NCBI GenBank assembly: GCA_037157565.1
Contig: JAZHRO010000013.1
Span: 37,080,501 to 37,144,500 of the forward strand
DNA from: Thalassia testudinum
Taxonomy: Eukaryota > Streptophyta > Magnoliopsida > Alismatales > Hydrocharitaceae
DNA: 64,000 bases
Reading direction: 5' to 3'
The notes under the pieces were generated by a model. That model ran no database searches. It had not been told where the DNA came from and worked only from the letters and a program-made list of their open reading frames with translations. The stretch's first letter is position 1, and each line of letters starts with the position of its first letter. This document shows positions 9,968 to 20,934 of the stretch, in pieces. The translations under genes were made by a program, and so were the position numbers.

Positions 9968-11330
9968 TGTTAAGACCCACGACATCAAACGCTTTTAAGA
10001 CTTCTGGGAGTTGGTCCAGATGTCTGGTCAGACGTCTGGATGCCTACCCAGATGTCTGGAATTTAATTTTTGCGGCGTACGAATGCAAGTCTGCGCGCAT
10101 GCGTGCACAGACTGCGCTCGCCGACCTGCAGGCGTCCCTCCTTCCTTTTCCTCTCTCTCCCCCGACGCCTTCAAATATCCTCTTTCCCCCTTCCCTCTGC
10201 CTCGCCACCACTTCACCGTCTCCTCCTTCTTCTCCAATGTTGGCGTAAGAGTGAGAAAGCGAGGGCAGCAGCTGCTGCCAGGCGCGCACGGGGAGGAGGA
10301 GGTGCAGCGAGAGGGAGAAGAGGCGAAGCGCGTGAGGAAGAGAGAGCGAGCTCGCCAGAGTAGCCCACGGCCGGCCGGCGGGCACACAGCGGGAGCGGGG
10401 TGCTGGGGAAGTTACCCTGGTGCTACTGTAGCTCAGGCAGCAGGCGGGCGAGTGCAACGCGGCGCGGCCGTGCACAACAGGCGGAAGGTGAGGAGGTCCT
10501 GATTCTGGGAAATTTTCCTAGAATCAGACGTCTAGACCTACGTCCAGACGACGTGGGAGGCGTCTGGAGGAAGATCAAGACGTCTAAAAGGTACTATATT
10601 CCTCATCCTCCTCCTTTTTGCGGATGCAACCATGCAGGCCGTTCCGCCGAAAACCCTGAGACATGCCGTGTTGAGATCGTTTATGTACGCATGCAGGTTT
10701 CATTCGGGAAGGCGCAAGGACACGCCCTCCCACACAAATCAGACGTCAGGGCACAGCACCAGACGGCGGAGAGAGTCTCCAGACGTCCGGAGTGACAGTC
10801 GGACGTCTTGAACTAAGTCCAGACGATTCAGCGGGATCCTGGACGTCTAAAGAGCAGCGCAGAAGTAAGGTATGATCTGAACCATCGTTTAAGACGTCTA
10901 GAAGGTGTTCCAGATGTCTGATTTGGGGCAGAGTTGTCGTTTTTGACCCGTTTAGGGTCCGTTCGAAGTCCGATTTCTGCGTTTAAAATTTCATTCTTCT
11001 TAGAATTAGTTCCTCTACTTGTTTAAAGTACTTGTATCCTGTTCTAAGTGGTTCCTTTTGACTTATCCTTGTGTTAAGACCTCATTCTGTTGCGGATCTG
11101 GGGGTTGCGGAGGCACGTGGACCTGCCGATCATGCCCCCATCACTCCCGATTTTGCGTGTAGAGCGGCTCACCTTGGTTATTTACCCACATTAATGCAAC
11201 TTTGAAATAAATAATAGATTCTAGGGTATGGCATGAATCCTAGGGTCTGAAAACTAGATTGAATGATAGATCCTAAGATATGGCATGAATCCTAGGACTT
11301 GAAAACTAGATTGAATGAAAGATCCTAGGG
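9968..11330 (+). repeat. Solo LTR, left piece with GACGTC palindromes
   Basis: The 5' half of the solo LTR. AGACGTCT-type palindromes or near matches occur near 10029, 10527, 10579, 10780, 10842 and 10891. The GC-rich stretch at 10250-10480 codes only for low-complexity Arg/Glu/Gly strings and is not taken as a gene. The piece ends GATCCTAGGG, and the sequence resumes with TATGGCATGAATCC at 20935. Confidence 0.85.
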
Positions 11331-14047
11331 TGTTACAAACAGGGCATCTGACATAGTTTAAGACGTCTAAGAAGTGGCCCAGACATCTGGCCAGACGACT
11401 GGAACCCTTCCCAGACGTCTGGTATTAAATTTTTTCGGCGTACGGGTTCGCGTCTACGCGCGTGCGCGTGCAGACTGAACCCACCGCCTTCGCTCTTCTC
11501 TTTTCTCTCCCTCCCTGCAGACGACACAGCCTTCCTCTCTCTCTCCCTGCGCTACCTTTAAATTGCGCCTTCCCCTCCCTCACCCTCACTTCACCGCCTT
11601 CTTCTTCTTCTTCTCCCTGTCAGCGAGAGAGCGCGCAGGCGAGAGCGGCAGCAGCGACTACTGCGAGCGTGCGGGAAGGAGGAGTTGTTGCAAGAGGAAG
11701 AAAAAGCTCGACCGCGAGGGTGCGAGCTTGCCGGGGCAGCTAGAGCCGGCCAGCGGGAGAGCAGCGAGCGTAGGGTGTCGTGGAGGAGCTGCTGCAGCTC
11801 GAGCAGCAGGCGGACGCTGCGCGGCGCGGCCGTGCGCTGCGGGAGGAGAGCGAGAAGGGTCCTGATTCTGGGAAAATTTCCCAAAATCAGACGTCTAGAC
11901 TCAAGTCCATACAGCGCGGAAGACGTCTGGAGGAAGGTCCAGACGTCTGGCAGGTACAATATTTCTAATCTTCTCCTTTTTACGCATGTACGGCCATGCA
12001 GCCGTCTGCCACGTTCTTCTGCACCTCTTCGTGATGAGAGCGGGCGTGTGTGTGTGCAGGTTTTGTTCGGGAGGGCGCGAGGGCTCGCCATCCCACACAG
12101 AATAGACGTCTGGGCACCGTATCAGACAACGGAGAGGACCTCCAAACGTCCGGGGTGACAATCGGACGTCTGAAAACTAAGTCCAGACGATCCAGGCGAC
12201 TTCTGGACGTCTGAAGGACTGCGCAGACCAAGGTATGACATGATCGACCTTTTAAGACGTCTGGAAGAAGTTCCAGACGTCTGATTTTGGGCAGACTCGT
12301 CGTTTTTGACCCGTTTAGGGTCTGTTCGGAGTCCGTTTTCCGTGTTTCAAGTTTCGTTCTTCCCAAATTTAGTTCCTCTACCTGTTTACAGAAATTGTAT
12401 GCTGTTCTAAGTAACCCCTTGTGTTGATCCTTGTGTTAGGACCCCGTTCCATTGCGGCTCTAGGGGTTGCGGAGGCGCGTGGGATTGCCGATCACGCCCC
12501 CATTACTCCCGATCTTATGGGTAGAGTGGCCCTTTGAATTAATTATCAAAAATTATGCTGGTGTGAAATAATTAATAGAGTCTAGGGCATTGCATGAACC
12601 CTAGGACTGAAAAGAACAGATTGAATGATAGATACTAGGGTACTGCAAGAATCTTAGGACTGGAAAACTAGATTGAATGATAGATCCTAGGGTATGGCAT
12701 GAATCCTAGGACTGGAAAACTAGTTGATTATACATACATTGCAGTCTGGGAAAAGTAGAAAGGAAACGATAACTTCCTGTAAAATTGTTAACAGCTGCCT
12801 GTTTAAGAATGAATAATCACTGTTGAGAACATGGGTTATATGGATATAAAGCTGGAACGGTAAAACCTAAATTGGCAAAGTTAAAAGAGCATGAACCCTA
12901 CGGGGAGTTAGGAGTACAACTCCTAGAAAGTGAATGGAATAGAATTGGGGAAGTAAGCTGGCCCTTAAGTACGGAGTACCAAGGAGAGCATCTGTCCCCC
13001 CCTTGTTTAGTACAGAGCGGAGCCAGCCGCCCCAGGGACCCGGGGTTAGGTCTGGCCATTTTGTACTGACTTTTGGCCCTCATGTACACAGTATCGAGGA
13101 GAGCTACTAGTGTAGGGAGAGCACTAGCTACCCCACGTGCCCCGAGGCTCTGCAAGCCCTCCTACACCGACTTGTTAGGCCCACTGGGCAAACCAGGGTA
13201 GTCAAGCGAGGGTGCACGGACTGTGGAGGGGCTGGACCCCTGTTACTGAGAGGGCTCTGCCCTATACTGGTTCTGTGCTATGCTTTGGGTGCACCCGTTA
13301 ACGAAAACGACTAACCGCGTGCCAGTGCGGGGTAGCTAACCGTGAGTTTATCGCGCATGCCGTAGTCATCGTTACATCTATCAGCGACCTTGGGGTGGTT
13401 GACTGAGGGTAGGACCACCACGGGGGACTCTCCCGGCCAGGAGAGCACCACGTATTACTTCTACTTTTCGGGAAAGACTGCAATCAAGATCGTTCCCATG
13501 AGGAACATTCAAGATCAAGAGAAGGATTTGAGAAATAATCAATAGTGAATAAATGGAAAAATAAAAGCAAGAAATAATAAATAGAACAGCTACTGTCCAC
13601 CGTACTGTTTCTTTTAGATTTTAGTTGCCACTCTACTCAGCGTTTCGCTGATGTGTCACCCTTGTTGCCTTTTCAGGACCAAGTGTTGAGCAGCCAGAGT
13701 CAGCAGCTGCAGAGGGTGTTGGGCCTAGTAGAGCTCAGTAGTATTACTTGTAATACCCACTGTACTTTTCTTTCCGCTGTAGTGAGTAGTTTTTGTTACC
13801 CCAGTACTCTTTTCGTTGTAGGCTTCATGTTTATGTATCTGTTTAATTCTCTACTATTGTGGTGGTGTATACTGTAGTATTTCTTTTCTTTACTGCTGTA
13901 TTTTGTTACTGTTAGTTATATACATTGTGAATGTGGTTTATTTTACTGCTCTTTTGGTTACCTTCTCGTTGGACGACTGGGTCTTGGGATCAGTCGAGTC
14001 AGTCCGATTCTCGTGTCTCATAGGGATTCGAGAATCGGGTCGTTACA
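11331..14047 (+). repeat. 5' LTR of TK-A element
   Basis: 2717 bp, starting TGTTACAAAC and ending GGTCGTTACA. Palindromes AGACGTCT and CCAGACGTCTGG are scattered through the first 950 bases (exact 12-mers at 11411-11422 and 11939-11950). A weak TATA-like CTTTAAATT lies at about 11556. The hairpin module GTGTAGGG...CCCTACAC-type lies near 13109-13170. The 3' LTR is about 60 bp shorter, mainly from one deletion near 18810. Confidence 0.9.
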
Positions 14048-14050
14048 AGA

Positions 14051-14062
14051 TGGTATCAGAGC
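14051..14062 (+). promoter_or_regulatory. Primer binding site (Met-initiator tRNA)
   Basis: TGGTATCAGAGC, a perfect match to the complement of the plant initiator Met tRNA 3' end, three bases after the LTR end. It is where minus-strand cDNA synthesis would start. Confidence 0.92.
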
Positions 14063-14231
14063 AAGGTCGTCCCAAGAAGTGAACTAACTGACTGGAAAAT
14101 AACCAATTCACGTGTCTGTAACTAGAGTAGCCACCACAACGTTTCTTTTGACATGAGCTCTTAGAATTCTTCGTTAGATATCGTTCCATATTGACGTGTT
14201 TCCGCTCTGTTTTCACGTCTCCTTGCAGGAG

Positions 14232-15439
14232 ATGTCTCATCGCGGGACTAGCGAGGTGGGCCGCGGGCGCGGTCAAGGACGAGGTCGGCGAGGTGGGCGT
14301 GTTGCGGTCGACGTCTCAGTGGACCAGCAACTGCTCCCGGCCATTCAAACCAAGGGCCTCGCCCAGCTGATACGGGACATAGTGCAAGAGGAGCTCCACC
14401 CACCGTCCCGAGCACCTCTCCCTGGGGCTGCGGAGGGGGAGTCTTCTGTGGGACCACACGACAGACGCAACGCTGGACGCAGGGGAGGGGATGGGGCGCC
14501 ACCGCAGCCACCTTCCTCCAACACTTCTGTGCACGAGGCTCCCTTACCTGGAGGTGCACCAGCATCCCCACTACAGCGCCACTTCGAACTTTTCGGGCAG
14601 TTCCGGAAGCTGATGCCCCCCCCCCTTCAAGAGGGATGAGGACCCGACCGAGGCGGAGGACTGGCTCGAGCAGATCGAGAAGGTTTTTGATACCCTTCGC
14701 CCTCCGGTGGAGTACCGCGTGGCCTTTGCCATGTACCAGCTGGAGAGCGCGGCACACCGGTGGTGTAGGGCTGTCAGGGGACAGGAGAGGGACGAGCCGA
14801 TCTGGGACCTGTTCGTCACCCTCTTCTGCGTGGCAGGACCAGAGGAGGCAGGAGTTCCACACTCTCCGCCAGGGGACGATGACCGTGAGCGCATACCACA
14901 CGCATTTTCTGGAGCTGTCCTGCTTTGCAGCGACAACAGTAGCCACTGAAGAGGAGCACCTTTGGAGGTTCACCGAGGGGCTCCGGCCTGCGATTCGGGG
15001 TTATGTCAAACCCCTGAAGCTACCAATGCTCTCGAGGGTGGTGGAGGCAGCTATGACCTACGAAGAGACCAACCCGTCCACGCGAGACACTGACAGCGGG
15101 CGGAAGAGGCCCTACCAGCCAGACTTTTCGCAGGGCCGGCAAGAGAGGAGACACGTGGCGCCCGCAGGAGAGCCATCACGTTTTGCAGGGCCATCAGTGG
15201 CTTTTGCGGGCCCTCAACATGGGCCAGTTGCTAACACCGGACCCCCACCCAGCCGACAGCAGGGACCCACTGAGGGCGAGAGTCAGGTTCCCCTTTGTTA
15301 CCAGTGTGGCCAGCCGGGCCACATCAGGAGGGACTGCCCGTCTAGAGTAGGAGGTCAGCAAATACTTCCCGCGCCGAGCACTGGAGGGCGAGCAGGAGGC
15401 TGTGGTTTCCAGGCGCGAGGAGGAGGACAGCAACCATGA
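14232..15439 (+). pseudogene. gag: gag of TK-A element, two frameshifts
   Basis: The start ATG at 14232 follows GCAGGAG, as in the copies at 8907 and 39783. The N-terminus is Gly/Arg-rich (GRGQGRGRRGG), then LIRDIVQEELHPP. The capsid block DWLEQIEKVFDTLRPPVEYR follows in a second frame and the block MTVSAYHTHFLELS in a third. The nucleocapsid knuckle CYQCGQPGHIRRDC is intact with all four ligands. The first shift falls at a run of ten C (14616-14625), the second near 14845-14870. In a working element Gag builds the particle and packages RNA. Confidence 0.9.
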
Positions 15440-16111
15440 GGAGGGTACCGACCAGCAACTACCCGTCCGACGCAGAGTGTGGCTGCTTCGTCCGCACCTA
15501 GGGCTGAGGGACGTATCAACGCCCTGACACACAGGGATGTTCGAGCTTCAGGATCAGTGGTGGCAAGTATGGTTTCAATTTCCGACAGACTTGTTTACAC
15601 GCTTTTCGATTCCTGCACTACACACTCGTTTGTCGCCGCCAGTTTCGCAGTTAGTTTGGGCTAGGATTATTTGATGTTAGAGGATCCGTTCGTGATCATA
15701 GGTCTGAGTGGTCAGCTGTTTGTAGCTGGTGAGGTATACACGGGTTGCGAGGTCAATATTGGGGGACATAGCCTTCCCGCTGACTTGATTATGATACAGA
15801 TGGAGGACTTTGGCGTAATTCTTGGGATGGACTGGCTGTCCACTTACCATGCATTGGTGGACTGTTTTGAGAGGAAGATCGTCTTCTCCATGCCAGAGTT
15901 ACCTTCTTTCGAGTTCCACGGGCAGCCAGTGGACGGAGGCTTCAGGTGCATTTTTGCACTTCGGGCGGCGAGACTTTTGAGCAACGGGTGTGAGGGCTTC
16001 CTAGCTTGTGTGGTGGCAGAGCCCAGCCCTGTGGCAGACTTCCAAAGTATCTCTATGGTCAGAGAGTACCCCGACATGTTCCCAGATGAGTTGCCAGGAC
16101 TACCGCCCTAG
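15440..16111 (+). pseudogene. Protease of TK-A element, active site altered
   Basis: The retropepsin fold is recognisable from RAEGRINALTHRD to ILGMDWLSTYHALVD and on to the linker. The catalytic motif reads LFDSCTTHSF: DSGA of the sister copies has become DSCT, so the Gly needed next to the catalytic Asp is lost. Stops occur at 15662-15664 (TAG; the minus-strand copy has CAG) and 16109-16111 (TAG; the plus-strand copy has GAG). Both lie in otherwise well-conserved sequence. Confidence 0.88.
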
Positions 16112-16857
16112 CGTGAGATCGAGTTTGAGATCTCACTAGTACCAGAGACTAGCCCCATCTCCACCGCACCATACAGGATAGCACCACTTAAGCTGCGAGA
16201 GCTCAAGTCTCAGTTGCAGGATCTTTTGGAGAAGGGCTTTGTGAGGCCCAGTGTGTCTCCCTAGGGAGCCCTGGTACTGTTTGTAAAGAAGAAGGATGGT
16301 ACCCTACGCTTTTGTGTGGACTACCGACAGCTGAATAGGGTCACCATCAAGAACAGATATCCGCTGCCGAGGATCGACGACTTGTTTGACCAACTGCGAG
16401 GTGCCACAATATTCTCCAAGATCGATTTGAGGTCTGGATACCACCAGTTGAGAATCAAGGAGGAAGACGTCTCCAAGACAGCCTTCCGCACCCGGTACGG
16501 ACACTACGAGTTTTTGGTCATGCCGTTTGGGCTGACCAATGCCCCCGCAGCCTTCATGGACTTGATGAACCGGGTGTTTAGACCGTACTTGGACCAGTTC
16601 GTGGTGGTATTCATTGATGATGTGCTCATCTATTCTCGAGATCAGACGCAGCACGGACAGCACTTGCGAATGGTTCTGGACACACTGAGACGGCATAGGC
16701 TATACGCCAAATACAGCAAGTGCGAGTTCTGGTTGAGGGAGGTGACCTTCTTAGGTCATGTGATCTCTGGAGATGGCTTGGTGGTGGGCCCAGTTAAGGT
16801 CAAGGCAGTGCTCAAGGTGGGAGAGACTGCACACGGTTACTGAGATTCGCAGTTTCC
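16112..16857 (+). pseudogene. Reverse transcriptase of TK-A element
   Basis: The main frame is 16316-16843: [48 protein letters not shown], the catalytic box [10 protein letters not shown] and [17 protein letters not shown]. All are standard for Gypsy RT and in the right order. A TAG at 16261-16263 interrupts the preceding SPWGA block, and a shift near 16840 moves the connection domain into another frame. Apart from these the RT palm is intact, including both catalytic Asp residues. Confidence 0.9.
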
Positions 16858-17110
16858 TAGAGCTGGCAGCTGTTGTCTTCGCGATGATGACCTGGAGGGA
16901 CTACTTGTACGGTGAGACCTTCAAGATTTTCACAGATCACAAGAGCCTCAGATACCTATTTGATCAGAAGGAGCTCAACATGAGACAGAGACGTTGGTTG
17001 GAGCTCCTGAAGGACTATGACTGCAGCATTTCCTACCACCCGGGAAAGGCCAACGTGGTGGCTGACGCCTTGAGCAGGAAGGCGCCCGCACACTTGGCCA
17101 GTTTACAGGT
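16858..17110 (+). pseudogene. RNase H remnant, N-terminal half deleted
   Basis: After TEIRSFL the sequence jumps directly to ELAAVVF. Compared with the plus-strand copy, the stretch equivalent to about 4865-5170 is missing, roughly 300 bases that hold the first RNase H catalytic Asp and the RT connection. The rest is intact: [27 protein letters not shown], then [22 protein letters not shown], which leads into integrase. Confidence 0.88.
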
Positions 17111-17728
17111 GCAAAGTTGAAGCCTTTTGGAGGAGATGGGCAGTTGGCGACTCCTAAAGTTACGGGGGCACTGTAGGGCAGTGACTATGACACGACAAAC
17201 GAGGCCAGAGCTGATAGATCGCATCATCACAGGACAGATGGCGTACTCGTACTTGCAGTCCTTGCGCGACAGAGTACTGTCAGGAGACCCGGGAGACTTG
17301 TCTTTCACAGACCAGGTGCTGCGCCTGAGGGGACGTTTGTGCGTTCCCAGAGATGAGGAGTTGTTGAGAGAGCTCCTAACTGAGGCACACGGTTCCAGAT
17401 TCACCATACATCCCGAAAACACGATGATGTACCATGACTTGAGACGCAAGTTTTGGTGGAGGGGGATGAAGCGGGATGTGGGTGAATTCGTGCAGCAGTG
17501 TTTAGTATGCCAGAAGGTGAAAGTCGAGCATCAGAGGCCTGCAGGGCCGCTATAGCCACTTCCAGTGCCAGAGTGGAAGTGGGAGAGCATCACCATGGAC
17601 TTGGTGGTGGGCTTACCTGTTACCCAGTGAGGACACGACGCAGTCTGGGTAATCGTTGATAGATTGACGAAGACGGCGCATTTCTTGCCGATCCGAGTCA
17701 CTTTGGGACCAGCACAATTGGCAGAGAG
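17111..17728 (+). pseudogene. Integrase, N-terminal zinc domain and start of core
   Basis: The frame at 17127-17555 holds the HHCC zinc domain (residues around H of EAHGSRFTIH, then CLVCQKVK). After a TAG stop (17553-17555) the core begins with WESITMDLVVGLP, containing the first catalytic Asp, and [18 protein letters not shown]. The match ends at about 17728 after LAERC. The rest of the core, including the second Asp and the Glu of the D,D,E triad, is deleted. Integration activity is therefore impossible. Confidence 0.88.
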
Positions 17729-18165
17729 GTGCAGTTCGAGGTTAGGGACCACGTCTTCCTTCATGTTTCGCCCATGAAGGGCCTGCAGTGGTTTGGGGTG
17801 AGAGGGAAGCTCGCGCCAAGGTTTGTGGGGCCCTTTGAGGTCCTGGAGCGGGTTGGACCCGTTGCTTACAGGCTTGCCCTCCCTCCTCAGCTTTCTGGTG
17901 TGCACGACGTGTTCCACGTGTCCAACCTCAGGAAGTACGTCATCGATCCTAGTCACGTCCTGAGTCACGAGAGCGTCGAGGTGGACGATGACCTGATCTA
18001 CCCAGAGCGGCCAGTGCAGATTCTAGATAGAGCCGTCCGCAGTCTGAGATGAAAGCAAGTACCCCTGGTGAACATCTTGTGGAGGAGCCAGTGGTACGAA
18101 GAGGCTACCTGGGAGCCTCAGGAGGCAATGCAGGAGCGGTACCCGGAGCTTTTCGCAGGTACGTC
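17729..18165 (+). pseudogene. Integrase C-terminus and chromodomain-like tail
   Basis: [16 protein letters not shown] and [26 protein letters not shown] form the integrase C-terminal domain. [18 protein letters not shown] and [12 protein letters not shown] follow, then a stop at 18050-18052 and, in the same frame, VNILWRSQ and EEATWE with RYPELF. That tail is the chromodomain-like end characteristic of Tekay/Del elements, thought to direct insertion into chromatin of a given type. The stop lies inside this tail. Confidence 0.87.
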
Positions 18166-18236
18166 TTTTCGGACCGGCTTCGGTCCACTTTGAGTTTGTT
18201 ATGCATATATTGTTCTTTCCCGCACCCTAGTTAGCG

Positions 18237-18275
18237 CAAGTTTCGGGGACAAAACCTCTTTTGAGTTTGTTATAT
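18237..18275 (+). promoter_or_regulatory. Polypurine tract region before 3' LTR
   Basis: AAGTTTCGGGGACAAAAC followed by CTCTTTTGAGTTTGTTATA directly before the LTR start. The 'TTTCGGGGACRAAA' block is usual just before the 3' LTR of Tekay-type elements. The sequence next to the LTR is degenerate as a purine tract. Confidence 0.6.
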
Positions 18276-20929
18276 TGTTACGAACAGGGCATCTGATGTA
18301 GTTTAAGACGTCTGGGAAGTGGCCCAGACGTCTGGCCAGACATTTGGAACCCTTCCCAAATGTCTGGTATTAAATTTTTTCGGCGTACGGGTTCGCGTCT
18401 GAACACGTGCGCGCGCAGACTGAATCTGCCATCTTCGTTCTTCTTTTTTCTCTCCCTCCATGCAAACGACGCAACCTTCCTCTCTCTCTCCTCGCGCTGC
18501 CTTTAAATACGCCTTCCCCTCCCTCACCCTTACTTCACCGCCCTCTTCTTCTTCTTCTCCCTGTCAGCGAGAGAGCGCGCGGGCGAGAGCGGCAGCAGCG
18601 ACTGCTGCGAGCATGCTGGAGAAGGAGGAGTTGTTGCGAGAGGAAGAAGAAGCTCGACCGCGAGGGTGCGAGCTTGCCGGGGCAGCTAGAGCCGGCCGGC
18701 GGGAGAGCAGCAAGCGTTGGGTGTCTCGGAGGAGCTGTTGCAACTCGAGCAGCAGGCAAACGCGGTGCGGCGCGGCCGTGCACTGCGGGCGGAGAGCGAG
18801 AAGGGTCCTGATGCGAAAGGCGTTTGGAGGAAGGTCCAGACGTCTGGCAGGTACAATATTTCTGATCTTCTCCTTTTTACGCATGTACGGCCATGCAGCC
18901 GTCCGCCGCATTCTTCTGCACCTCTTCATGATGAAAGTGGGTGTGTGTGTGTGCAGGTTTTGTTCGGGAGGGCGCGTGGGCTCGCCATCCCACACAGATC
19001 AGACGTCTGGGCACTGTACCAAACGACAGAGAGGACCTCCAGACGTCCTGGGTGACAATCGGACGTCTGAAAACTAAGTCCAGACGATCCAGCGGGCTTC
19101 TGGACGTCTGAAGGATTGCGTAGACCAAGGTATGACATGATCGACCTTTTAAGACGTCTGGAAGAAGTTCCAGACGTCTGATTTCCGCGTTCCGAAGTTC
19201 CAGACCGTTTAGGGTCCGTTCGGAGTCCGTTTTCCGCGTTTCAAGTTTCGTTCTTCCCAGATTTAGTTCCTCTACCTATTTACAGAAATTATATGTTGTT
19301 CTGAGTAACCCCTTGTGTTGATCCTTGTGTTAGGACCCCATTCCGTTGCGGCTCTGGGGGTTGCGAAGGCACGCGGGATTGTCGATCACGCCCCCATTAC
19401 TCCCGATCTTGCAGGTAGAGTGGCCCTTTCAATTAATTATTAAAAATTATGCAAGTGTGAAATAATTAATAGAGTCTAGGGCATTGCATGAACCCTAGGA
19501 CTGAAAAGAACAGATTGAATGATAGATACTAGGGCACTGCATGAATCTTAGGACTGGAAAACTAGATTGAATGATAGATCCTAGGGTATGTCATGAATCC
19601 TAGGACTGGAAAACTAGTTGATTATACATACATTGCAGTCTTGGAAAAGTAGAAAGGAAACGATAACTGCCTGTAAAATTGTTAATAGTTGCCTATTTAA
19701 GAATGAATAATCACTGTTGAGAACATAGGTTATATGGATATAAAGTTGAAACGGTAAAACCTAAATTGGCCAAGTTAAAAGAGCATGAACCCTACGGGGA
19801 GTTAGGAGTAGAACTCCTGGAAAGTGAATGGAATAGAATTGGGGAAGTGAGCTGGCCCTTGAGTACGGAGTACCAAGGAGAGAAATTGTCCCCCCTTGCT
19901 TAGTGCAGAGCGGAGCCAGCCGCCCTAGGGACCCGGGGTTAGGTCCGGCCACTTTGTACCGACTTTTGTCCCTTGTGTACACAGTACCGAGGAGAGCTAC
20001 TAGTGTAGGGAGAGCACTAGCTACCCCACAGGCCCCGAGGTTCTGCTAGCCCTCCTACACCGACTTGTTAGGTCCACTGGGCAAACCAGGGTAGTCAGGC
20101 GAGGGTGCGCGAACTGTGGAGGGGCAATACCCCTATTTGGTTACTATGGAGGGGCTGGACCCCTGTTGCTGAGAGGGTTCTGCCCTATACTAGTTCCGTG
20201 CTATGCTTTGGGCGCACCCGTTAACGGAAACGACTGATCACGTGCCAGTGCGGGGTAGCTACCCATGCATTTATCGCGCGTGCCGTAGTCACCGTTACGT
20301 CTGTCAGCGACCTTGGGGTGGTTGACTAAGGGTAGGACCACCACGGGGGACTCTCCAGGCCAGGAGAGCACCACGTGTTACTTCTACTTTTCGGGAAAGA
20401 CTGCAATCAAGATCGTTCCCACGAGGAACATTCAAGATCAAGAGAAGGATCTGAGAAATAATCAATAGTGAATAAATGAAAAAATAAAAGCAAGAAATAA
20501 TAAATATAACAGCTACTGTCCACCGTACTATTTCTTTTAGCTTTTAGTTGCCACTCTACTCAGCGTTTCGCTGACGTGTCACCCTTGTTACCTTTTCAGG
20601 ACCAGGTGTTGAGCAGCCAGAGTCAGCAGCTGCAGAGGACGCTGGGCCTAATAAAGCTCAGTAGTGTTACTTGTAGTACCCACTGTACTTTTCTTTCCGC
20701 TGTAGTGAGTAGTTTCTGTTACCCCGGTACTCTTTTCGTTGTAAGCTTCATGTTTATGTACCTGTTTAATTCTCTACTGTTGTGGTGGTGTATACTGCAG
20801 TATACATTGTGAATGTGGTTTATTTTACTGCTCTTTTGGTTACTTTCTCGTTGGACGACTGGGTCTTGAGATCAGTCGAGTCGGTCCGATTCTCGTGTCT
20901 CGTAGGGATTCGGGAATCGGGTCGTTACT
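18276..20929 (+). repeat. 3' LTR of TK-A element
   Basis: 2654 bp, starting TGTTACGAAC and ending GGTCGTTACT (last base changed from A). It matches the 5' LTR over its whole length with scattered substitutions. It lacks about 50 bp near 18810, including GACGTCT sites present at 11870-11930, and has a duplicated AGGGG...CCCCT block at 20120-20160. Exact CCAGACGTCTGG occurs at 18324-18335 and 18836-18847. TATA-like CTTTAAATA is at 18501. Confidence 0.9.
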
Positions 20930-20934
20930 TAGGG

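Larger units (their letters stand above)
11331..20929 (+). mobile_element. Complete but dead TK-A Gypsy element
   Basis: This is a 9599-bp element with two LTRs, primer site, gag, pol with C-terminal chromodomain-like tail and polypurine tract, flanked by the identical 5-bp duplication TAGGG (11326-11330 and 20930-20934). The order gag-PR-RT-RNH-IN marks Ty3/Gypsy, and the tail with VNILWRS and EEATWE is typical of Tekay/Del chromoviruses. It has two frameshifts in gag, several stops in pol, a deletion that removes the first part of RNase H and another inside the integrase core, so it cannot move on its own. It is the youngest of three nested insertions. Confidence 0.93.

Noticed and set aside
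11591..12158. Overlapping frames of 157-166 codons on both strands
   Set aside because: GC-rich LTR leader sequence with Arg/Ser-rich composition; the same frames recur in the 3' LTR at 18460-19077 with shifts.
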